Positions 15,944 through 21,255 of a stretch of 21,255 nucleotides of DNA are shown here, one piece after another. This DNA is from Firm-04 sp045628085 (lineage in GTDB: Bacteria > Bacillota > Clostridia > Oscillospirales > Ruminococcaceae), in NCBI GenBank assembly GCA_045628085.1, contig JAZQOZ010000074.1, positions 1 to 21,255 on the forward strand. Direction: 5' to 3'. The notes beneath the pieces were generated by a model that was not told where the DNA came from, did not search any database, and saw only the letters and a program-made list of their open reading frames with translations. Every line of letters starts with the position of its first letter. Position 1 is the stretch's first letter. Position numbers and translations under genes: made by a program.

Positions 15944-16729
15944 CTAATTTCCAAAAACAAAAGCGTGTGCCAGCCCGAACCATTCTCTGATCCAGTAGGT
16001 CGGCAAAAGGAATACCGATGTCGATGCTGATGCGGCATCACAGTGCGGCAGACCTTCCTCTTTGGCAAGATACTGCGCACGCATTTCATGAAACGCATCT
16101 GTTACGATCAACAGACTGCCGCTGATACCCTGTTCATCGAGGATCTGCTTGGAAAAGCGAAGATTCTCTGAGGTGCTTGTCGATTGATCTTCGATGAAAA
16201 TTCTGGATTCTTCAATTCCCATTGCTGTCAGTTCACTGCGCATACATTCTGCTTCCGAGATCGTTTCATCATCACCCTTGCCGCCGGAAACGACTGCGAC
16301 AATATCCGGATATGCCTGCATCGCTTCATAAGCCGCGTGTATCCTTTCAGAAAGCATACGGCTTGGTCTTGTACCGCGGACTTTGCAGCCGAGTACGATC
16401 ACAGCCTGCGGCGTTTCCTTTGGCTTTCTGTATGCACTGCGCAGCATCAGAATGCTGAGGATCAGACAATACAGAACGCCGGCAAGGATCACGATTCCGC
16501 AGATACGCAGCGTGATCTTTCCTGCCCGATACGTATAGAGTTTATCAAGAAAAGCAGATATCCGCGCATTAAAAACTGAGAATATCAGCAGTATAACACT
16601 GCAAAAAAGCCCGAATGCATTGCCGATATTCGTGATGCCTGCCGTCATTGGCATAAAGAACCAGATGATCCCGAGTATACTGACAATGACCAAAATGACA
16701 CGAAGAAAGGTGCTGTCGATTTGCAGCAT
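15944..16729 (-). CDS. YdcF/ElyC-family (DUF218) membrane protein
   Basis: A 261-residue protein with three predicted membrane helices in the first about 100 residues (LRVILVIVSILGIIWFF; GLFCSVILLIFSVF; GIVILAGVLYCLILSIL), then a DUF218 domain. Domain signatures are VIVLGCKVRG, RPSRMLSERI, VSGGKGDDETISEAECM and the STSTSENLRFS stretch. Members such as ElyC and SanA are linked to envelope and peptidoglycan precursor metabolism; the biochemical activity is not established. The ATG at 16729 lies one base after the TAA of the malic enzyme gene and has no good ribosome binding site, so translation probably depends on reinitiation. A TTG at 16756, inside the upstream gene, is less likely. Confidence 0.87.
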   Translation of the reverse strand: MLQIDSTFLRVILVIVSILGIIWFFMPMTAGITNIGNAFGLFCSVILLIFSVFNARISAFLDKLYTYRAGKITLRICGIVILAGVLYCLILSILMLRSAYRKPKETPQAVIVLGCKVRGTRPSRMLSERIHAAYEAMQAYPDIVAVVSGGKGDDETISEAECMRSELTAMGIEESRIFIEDQSTSTSENLRFSKQILDEQGISGSLLIVTDAFHEMRAQYLAKEEGLPHCDAASASTSVFLLPTYWIREWFGLAHAFVFGN

Positions 16730-16730
16730 A

Positions 16731-17915
16731 TTACTTATCTGAGCAGATACGTGCAACGCCGTCTTTGATCGCAGCCTCTGCTACAGCCTCGGCAACAGCC
16801 TGTGCGACCTTCGGATCAAACGGATTCGGAATGACACAGTCCGGAGAAAGCTCATCATCCGATACACAGCCGGCGATCGCAGATGCGGCAGCGTGCTTCA
16901 TGCCCTCGGTGATATCCGATGCGCGTACAGAAAGTGCGCCCTTGAAAATGCCCGGGAATGCAAGAACATTGTTGATCTGGTTCGGGAAATCGCTTCTGCC
17001 TGTTCCGACGACGAATGCACCGGATTCTTTTGCAAGATCGGGCATGATTTCCGGAGTCGGATTTGCCATAGCAAAAATAAACGGCTTGTCATTCATAGAC
17101 TTGACCATTTCCGGTGTAACAAGATTCGGCTTCGATACGCCGATAAAGACATCCGCACCCTTCATCGCATCGGCAAGACTGCCGTGGAGATGATTCTTAT
17201 TGGTACGCTTGGAGAGAGAAGTCAGTGCTTCAGAGGAGAGCTTGTCTCCTTCGCAGACGATGCCCTTGGAATTCAGCATAATGATATCCTGCACACCGAT
17301 CGAGAGCAGCATTTCTGCGATGGCAACGCCTGCCGCGCCTGCACCGTTGATCACAATGCGAAGATCGCTGACCTGCTTGCCTGCGAGCTTTGATGCATTC
17401 ATGATCGCTGCGGATGCAACGACCGCTGTTCCGTGCTGATCGTCATGGAACACCGGAATATCGACCATTGTTTTGAGCTTGCGCTCGATCTCAAAGCAGC
17501 GCGGTGCAGAGATATCCTCCAGATTGATGCCGCCGAAGCTGCCTGAGATCAATGCAACTGTTTTGCAGAATTCATCCGGATCTTTGCTGTCCACGCACAG
17601 CGGGATTGCCTGAACGCCGCCGAATTCAGAGAACAGCGCACATTTTCCTTCCATAACAGGCATTGCTGCAAGCGGTCCGATATCGCCCAGACCAAGTACA
17701 GCCGTACCGTCTGTAATGACAGCGACCAGATTTGCTCTGCCGGTCAGATCATAGGAAAGCGACGGATTTTTCTGAATTTCAAGGCAGGGACGCGCGACAC
17801 CCGGCGTATATGCAACGGACAGTGCATCCTTATCCTTGATCGCGACCTTCGAGCGAATGTCGAGCTTGCCTGCCCATTCCTGATGTGCAGCAAGCGCTTT
17901 TTCCATAATATCCAT
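16731..17915 (-). CDS. Malic enzyme (NAD(P)-dependent, oxaloacetate-decarboxylating)
   Basis: A 394-residue short-form bacterial malic enzyme, converting malate to pyruvate and CO2 with reduction of NAD(P). Catalytic and binding residues are visible: Tyr36 in AYTPGVA, Lys91 in MEGK, the metal ligands Glu133-Asp134 in NLEDISAP and Asp158-Asp159 in FHDDQHGTA, and the dinucleotide loop INGAGAAG at 189-196. The C-terminal phosphotransacetylase domain of long MaeB proteins is absent. The cofactor cannot be decided safely. The ATG at 17915 has AAAGGAG ten bases upstream. It is the first gene of a two-gene unit with the YdcF-like protein; an inverted repeat overlaps its -10 box. Confidence 0.95.
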   Translation of the reverse strand: MDIMEKALAAHQEWAGKLDIRSKVAIKDKDALSVAYTPGVARPCLEIQKNPSLSYDLTGRANLVAVITDGTAVLGLGDIGPLAAMPVMEGKCALFSEFGGVQAIPLCVDSKDPDEFCKTVALISGSFGGINLEDISAPRCFEIERKLKTMVDIPVFHDDQHGTAVVASAAIMNASKLAGKQVSDLRIVINGAGAAGVAIAEMLLSIGVQDIIMLNSKGIVCEGDKLSSEALTSLSKRTNKNHLHGSLADAMKGADVFIGVSKPNLVTPEMVKSMNDKPFIFAMANPTPEIMPDLAKESGAFVVGTGRSDFPNQINNVLAFPGIFKGALSVRASDITEGMKHAAASAIAGCVSDDELSPDCVIPNPFDPKVAQAVAEAVAEAAIKDGVARICSDK

Positions 17916-17948
17916 AGAAAACAGACTCCTTTATATATTATAGGTTTA

Positions 17949-17984
17949 CCGGTTTATTATATCACAAACCGGCAAAGAATGCAA
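17949..17984 (-). promoter_or_regulatory. Malic enzyme promoter with overlapping inverted repeat
   Basis: On the minus strand, -35 TTGCAT (17979-17984), a 17-base spacer and an extended -10 TGATATAAT (hexamer 17956-17961). A perfect 7-bp inverted repeat, CCGGTTT (17949-17955 on the + strand) and AAACCGG (17966-17972), brackets the -10 box with a ten-base centre. This position suits a repressor operator. Confidence 0.75.
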
Positions 17985-18087
17985 GTCCTGCGCTTTTTTC
18001 TTTATAAAGATTTCCAAAAGAAATATGAACCGCAGACACAGAAACGACATTTCGGACAGATTCAACATACAAACCGTGAAAACAGCT

Positions 18088-18110
18088 GATCCGGCTCACA
18101 CAGCCTGATC
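18088..18110 (-). terminator. Possible terminator of the radical SAM gene
   Basis: A nine-pair stem with one mismatch, 18088-18096 with 18102-18110, has a five-base loop and starts seven bases after the stop codon. On the minus strand it is followed by AGCTGTTTTC, a poor T run, so this is a weak terminator at best. Confidence 0.35.
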
Positions 18111-18116
18111 TCAGTT

Positions 18117-19010
18117 TCAGAGCTGCTGACCGGAAAATTCCGGTATAAATGATTCAGAGGCAGCCTCGCCCTCCTGCGTAAATGCATTTTCGATCCCGAT
18201 CTGCCGCGCATACCGCACGACATTTTCATATTCCTTTGCAGAAACTTTCCTTGACAGAAGCGGATGCTCCTTCATTTGCGGCATCGGCGTATACTGATTC
18301 ATGATGCTGTATCCGATCCGGTTTCCGTATGTCTGACAGAGATACCATAGGATCTGCCGCGATTCCTGCGCATGACCGGGCAGAACCAGATGCCGCACCT
18401 GAACGCCGCGCTTCATCAATCCGGTTTCAGGATCAATCTGCGGTGCGCCGCATTGCCGTACCATTTCAGCAAGCGCTGTTTTCGCAATATCCGGATAATC
18501 CGGTGCATTTGAATATTCCTTTGCCGTTTTGGAATTCAGATATTTGAAATCCGGCAGATATATGTCGATCAGTCCGTCCAGCATCCGGAGCATTTCAACG
18601 GATTCATAACCGCTGCTGTTCCATACAAAGGGGATATGCAGACCGTTTTCTCTTGCCTTTGTTATGATCGGAATAAGCTGCAACGCAAAATGTCCGGCAG
18701 TAACCAGATTGATATTATGAACGCCCTGTTCCTGCAAATCAAGAAAAATGCGGAGCAGTTCGTCATCAGATACAGTACAGCCGAGATGTGAAACCGCTAT
18801 TTCATGATTCTGACAATATATACAGCGCAGATTGCAGCCGCTGAAAAAAACCGTTCCGGAACCGTTTGTGCCGCTGATCGGCGGTTCTTCCCAGATATGC
18901 GGAGCAGCTCTTGCAATACGTATCATTTCGGATTCTCCGCAGTATCCGCGCAGAACAGAACGGTCAACATTGCAGTTTCGCGGACAGAGTATACATTTAT
19001 TCTGTTCCAT
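18117..19010 (-). CDS. PflA-like radical SAM protein
   Basis: A 297-residue radical SAM enzyme related to pyruvate formate-lyase activating enzymes (COG1313/PflX-like). The Fe4S4-binding motif is CNLRCIYC (Cys59, Cys63, Cys66). A Cys-rich N-terminus (Cys6, Cys9, Cys13 and Cys24 in CILCPRNCN...GYCG), typical of this subgroup, may bind another metal centre. The substrate is unknown; no glycyl radical enzyme gene lies in the window. The ATG at 19010 has GAGG six bases upstream; an in-frame GTG at 19022 is less likely. A 32-codon ORF overlaps its start by 14 bases and may couple translation. Confidence 0.9.
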   Translation of the reverse strand: MEQNKCILCPRNCNVDRSVLRGYCGESEMIRIARAAPHIWEEPPISGTNGSGTVFFSGCNLRCIYCQNHEIAVSHLGCTVSDDELLRIFLDLQEQGVHNINLVTAGHFALQLIPIITKARENGLHIPFVWNSSGYESVEMLRMLDGLIDIYLPDFKYLNSKTAKEYSNAPDYPDIAKTALAEMVRQCGAPQIDPETGLMKRGVQVRHLVLPGHAQESRQILWYLCQTYGNRIGYSIMNQYTPMPQMKEHPLLSRKVSAKEYENVVRYARQIGIENAFTQEGEAASESFIPEFSGQQL

Positions 19011-19095
19011 GATGTACCTCACTATACGTACAGAATACCGTTCCGCCGTTTTTCAGAACAGATCGGATGTTTTGAATGATATATGCGCCCTGCAT
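18997..19095 (-). CDS. Candidate 32-aa leader ORF overlapping the radical SAM gene
   Basis: An ATG at 19095 follows AAGGAG (19106-19111) by ten bases and opens a 32-codon frame (starts MQGAYIIQNIRSVLK) that ends at TAA 18997-18999, 14 bases inside the radical SAM gene, in a different frame. A good promoter lies just upstream, with the predicted transcript start almost at the ribosome binding site, so this would be the first ORF ribosomes meet. It could be a small protein or only a device that couples translation to the next gene. I recognise no family. Confidence 0.45.
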   Translation of the reverse strand: MQGAYIIQNIRSVLKNGGTVFCTYSEVHHGTE

Positions 19096-19118
19096 ATTGT
19101 TCACGCTCCTTCCCTCAT

Positions 19119-19147
19119 AGTCTATCACAAATCAGCACTGTTGTCAA
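19119..19147 (-). promoter_or_regulatory. Promoter of the leader ORF-radical SAM unit
   Basis: On the minus strand, consensus -35 TTGACA (19142-19147), a 17-base spacer and extended -10 TGATAGACT (hexamer 19119-19124). The predicted start is near 19112. It diverges from the smpB promoter with 47 bases between the two -35 boxes. Confidence 0.75.
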
Positions 19148-19194
19148 TCTCGAAGAATCAGACAAAATCCGACACTTTAGCTGTTTTCCCGAAC

Positions 19195-19223
19195 TTGACT
19201 TTTTATTGCGAAAGTGTTATAAT
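19195..19223 (+). promoter_or_regulatory. smpB: Promoter of smpB
   Basis: -35 TTGACT (19195-19200), a 17-base spacer and a perfect -10 TATAAT (19218-19223). Transcription should start near 19230, giving a short leader that includes the GGAGGG ribosome binding site. Confidence 0.88.
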
Positions 19224-19249
19224 AGTGGAATAGAGAGGAGGGCTGATCT

Positions 19250-19714
19250 ATGAAACAAGCAGGCATCAAACAGATCGCTGAAAACCGTAAGGCAAGACAT
19301 GATTACTTTGTGCTTGAAACGTATGAAGCCGGTATTGCATTGGTCGGAACTGAGGTCAAGTCGATCCGGAACGGCAACGTCAATCTGAAAGACAGCTGGT
19401 GTTCGATTGAAGACGGTCAGCTTCTTCTGCGCGATATGCACGTTTCTCCTTATGAGAAAGGCAATGTGTTCAATAAAGATCCGCGCCGTGTCCGGCAGCT
19501 TCTGATGCATAAGCGCGAAATTCTCAAACTGTTCGGCACGCTGAAAACACAGGGCTTGACGCTGATACCGCTTTCCCTGTACTTTAAGGACGGCAGAGTA
19601 AAAGTTCAGCTTGGACTTTGCAAAGGTAAAAAACTTTACGATAAGCGCGAAGATGCTGCGATCAAATCTGCAAACCGCGATATTGACCGTGCTGTAAAAT
19701 CCAGTATCCGGTAA
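19250..19714 (+). CDS. smpB: SsrA-binding protein SmpB
   Basis: A 154-residue SmpB of normal length. It binds the tRNA-like part of tmRNA and brings it to stalled ribosomes for trans-translation. Signatures are the N-terminal IAENRKARHDYFVLETYEAGIALVGTEVKSIR, the central DMHVSPYEKGN, and the basic C-terminal tail KGKKLYDKREDAAIKSANRDIDRA that enters the mRNA channel. GGAGGG lies seven bases before the ATG. The next gene starts 14 bases after the stop and the tmRNA gene lies about 1.2 kb downstream on the same strand, matching its partner role. Confidence 0.98.
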   Translation: MKQAGIKQIAENRKARHDYFVLETYEAGIALVGTEVKSIRNGNVNLKDSWCSIEDGQLLLRDMHVSPYEKGNVFNKDPRRVRQLLMHKREILKLFGTLKTQGLTLIPLSLYFKDGRVKVQLGLCKGKKLYDKREDAAIKSANRDIDRAVKSSIR

Positions 19715-19728
19715 AAAGGAGTTTCACT

Positions 19729-20841
19729 ATGATTCAGCCAAATCCATTGCAAAAAGGCGATCGGGTGGCAATCATCAGTCTGTCAAACGGTATGCTCGGA
19801 GAACCGTATTGCGCACATGAACTTGAACTCGGGATGAACTGCCTGAAACGCTTTGGTTTAGAGCCGGTTCTGACGGAGAATGCACTTTCCGGTATGCAGA
19901 TGCTCTGGGAACATCCAAAACTGCGTGCAGCCGACCTGAAAGCTGCATTTCTCGATGACGGCATCAGCGGCATCATCTGCGCGATCGGCGGTATTGATAC
20001 ATTTCGCACATTCCCCTATTTATTGGAAGATGCGGAATTCTGTCAGGCCGTCCGGGAACATCCGAAATTCTTTCTTGGATACTCGGATACAACGAACAAT
20101 CACCTGATGTTCTATCGACTGGGATTACAAACATTTTACGGACAGTGTTTTCTCTGCGATCATGCAGAACTGTCCGGTGATATGCTGCCGTATTCCAAAG
20201 AACAATTTGAAAGCTGTTTCATGCCTTATCGCGGCAGGATCATAAAACCTGCCGACTGTTGGTATGAAGAACGCAGCGACTATTCTCCGTCTGCGATCGG
20301 CACAAAGCCGGTGAAACATCCGGAAATGCATGGATATGAGCTGCTGCAGGGTGAACCTGTTTTTGAAGGCGAACTGCTCGGCGGCTGCATTGACAGTCTG
20401 GCTGAAATGCTGCTTTCTGACTGCGGAAAAGAATATGCAGTTCTTTTTGATTCTTTACCGTTTATCAAGCCGTCTGTGTTTGATGAACAGGCTGCAGTCA
20501 CACGCAAATACAGGATTTTTCCGAATGCAGCCGAATGGCGCGGAAAAATCTTATTTGCCGAAACAAGCGAAACTTCGCCGACTCCCGAACGGCTGCGTTT
20601 GTATCTGAATACGCTGAAATCAGAAGGTGTATTCAATTCGGTCAGCGGAATTCTTGTCGGCAAACCGATGAATGAGAATTATTATGAGGAATATAAAACA
20701 GTGTGGCGGGATGCAGTAAACGATCCTGCACTTCCGATTCTCTATAATGTCAATTTCGGTCATGCAGCGCCGCGTGCGATTCTTCCATACGGCGCCAAAG
20801 TGCGTGTCAATGCACGAACACAGGAGATCCAATTCCTGTAA
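19729..20841 (+). CDS. S66-family LD-carboxypeptidase (MccF-like)
   Basis: A 370-residue serine peptidase of family S66, which contains cytosolic murein tetrapeptide LD-carboxypeptidases (LdcA) and the microcin C immunity protein MccF. The nucleophile is Ser119 in LGYSDTTN; likely triad partners are Glu278 in ILFAETSE and His345 in FGHAAPRAILPYG. IGGIDTFR near residues 86-93 and LLGGCIDSL near 217-224 are further family motifs. The length and the GYSDTTN motif place it closer to the MccF-like branch, but substrate (murein peptide or a toxic peptide-nucleotide) cannot be settled. AAAAAGGAG precedes the ATG by seven bases, and it is probably co-transcribed with smpB, ending just before the ssrA promoter. 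Confidence 0.92.
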   Translation: MIQPNPLQKGDRVAIISLSNGMLGEPYCAHELELGMNCLKRFGLEPVLTENALSGMQMLWEHPKLRAADLKAAFLDDGISGIICAIGGIDTFRTFPYLLEDAEFCQAVREHPKFFLGYSDTTNNHLMFYRLGLQTFYGQCFLCDHAELSGDMLPYSKEQFESCFMPYRGRIIKPADCWYEERSDYSPSAIGTKPVKHPEMHGYELLQGEPVFEGELLGGCIDSLAEMLLSDCGKEYAVLFDSLPFIKPSVFDEQAAVTRKYRIFPNAAEWRGKILFAETSETSPTPERLRLYLNTLKSEGVFNSVSGILVGKPMNENYYEEYKTVWRDAVNDPALPILYNVNFGHAAPRAILPYGAKVRVNARTQEIQFL

Positions 20842-20846
20842 AGTAG

Positions 20847-20875
20847 TTGACAAATCACCGCAAATGCAGTATAAT
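20847..20875 (+). promoter_or_regulatory. ssrA: Promoter of ssrA (tmRNA)
   Basis: Perfect consensus -35 TTGACA (20847-20852) and -10 TATAAT (20870-20875) with a 17-base spacer, as expected for a highly expressed stable RNA. The -35 begins six bases after the S66 peptidase gene. Transcription would start near 20882, leaving a short leader for RNase P to remove. Confidence 0.93.
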
Positions 20876-20908
20876 ATTATTGAAAAAGCATTCAGACTTT
20901 TCCACTGT

Positions 20909-21253
20909 GGGGGCGTAAAGGTTTCGACGGGGGCTGGGAAGTTTGATTGGCGAGCCGGGCGCATAACCCGTAAAATGTGCAACTTCTAAATTTAAACGAG
21001 AACAACGATTCCGTTTTGATGGCCGCTTAAGGCCTCCGTCAGCCCGGAGAGTACCGCGTATCCGGAGTCTGGCGTCATGACGCGGTGAACGTCTGCTGAG
21101 GACGCACATATTCAGCAGTCGCACAATGTGCTACCGATTCGTATAGCCTGTTTGTCGGCGCTGCGGAAAGGGAATGTAAAAGATAAACTACGCTCGTAGA
21201 TGATTGGATGAAACGGTTTTCGGACAGGAGTTCAATTCTCCTCGCCTCCACCA
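20909..21253 (+). ncRNA. ssrA: Transfer-messenger RNA (tmRNA)
   Basis: The 5' end GGGGGCG pairs with the 3' CGCCTCC (21243-21249) to form a seven-pair acceptor stem whose third pair is G-U, the identity element for alanine charging. The conserved GTAAAGGTTTCGACGGGG follows at the 5' end and the T-arm GGAG-TTCAATT-CTCC precedes the 3' end, which finishes in encoded CCA at 21251-21253. The tag reading frame ends at TAA 21028-21030 and encodes, from a resume codon proposed at 20995, NENNDSVLMAA (11 residues after the charged Ala). The RNA rescues stalled ribosomes with SmpB and marks the product for ClpXP-type proteolysis. Total mature length is 345 bases; the sequence continues for two bases after the CCA. 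Confidence 0.97.
20995..21030 (+). other. ssrA: tmRNA tag reading frame
   Basis: Eleven sense codons (N E N N D S V L M A A) and TAA. The stop and the Ala-Ala end fix the frame. The first codon is inferred: an AAC following the A/T-rich segment where resume codons usually lie. The end is Met-Ala-Ala, instead of the more usual Leu-Ala-Ala. Confidence 0.75.
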
Positions 21254-21255
21254 AC

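Noticed and set aside
1..21255. CRISPR arrays, insertion sequences, prophage or defence islands
   Set aside because: No direct repeat series, transposase or phage-type gene was seen; gene content and base use look like continuous core genome.

Overview
The window reads as a chromosomal housekeeping stretch from a Bacillota (Clostridia-type) bacterium of moderate GC. Near-consensus TTGACA/TATAAT promoters with 17-bp spacers, purine-rich AGGAGG-type ribosome binding sites, short U-tailed terminators and Thr/Val/Glu-rich linkers in the exported proteins all point to this group. A Ruminococcus-like member of the Oscillospiraceae is my best guess, but it is an inference without any database search. 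I see no phage, insertion sequence, CRISPR or tRNA gene.

Layout: (1) 1-193, the 3' end of argF on the + strand, closed by a strong hairpin terminator. (2) 246-2483, minus strand, a FAD-dependent dehydrogenase followed by an M15-type D,D-carboxypeptidase lipoprotein whose natural start is interrupted by an in-frame TAA at codon 3. (3) 2575-3882, minus, an AGCS sodium:amino-acid symporter. Its upstream region carries a possible small RNA on the + strand (about 3991-4070). (4) 4121-5627, minus, an ECF-type sigma factor overlapping a membrane-anchored, anti-sigma-like protein with an unrecognised outer domain. (5) 5749-6852, minus, a GT2/GtrA fusion glycosyltransferase with its own promoter. (6) 6969-15785, minus, a compact gene string radC-uvrB-(TM protein)-(HAD phosphatase)-(77-aa protein)-dnaE-dgt, probably one operon for genome maintenance and nucleotide handling. 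(7) 15944-17915, minus, malic enzyme followed one base later by a YdcF/DUF218 membrane protein, with a promoter containing an inverted repeat and ending in a terminator. (8) 18117-19095, minus, a PflA-like radical SAM protein preceded by an overlapping 32-codon leader ORF. (9) 19250-21253, + strand, the trans-translation locus: smpB, an S66-family LD-carboxypeptidase, and ssrA (tmRNA), the last with a perfect consensus promoter.

How the genes relate: SmpB and tmRNA act together in ribosome rescue. UvrB, DnaE and Dgt link repair, replication and dNTP pools. The sigma/anti-sigma pair, the M15 and S66 peptidases, the GT2/GtrA enzyme and the YdcF-like protein are all concerned with the cell envelope. 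Most of the window is ordinary core genome. The items that best deserve a second look are the + strand small RNA candidate, the nonsense codon in the M15 gene, the leader ORF before the radical SAM gene, the operator-like repeat at the malic enzyme promoter, and the sigma/anti-sigma pair with its 5'-UTR hairpin.
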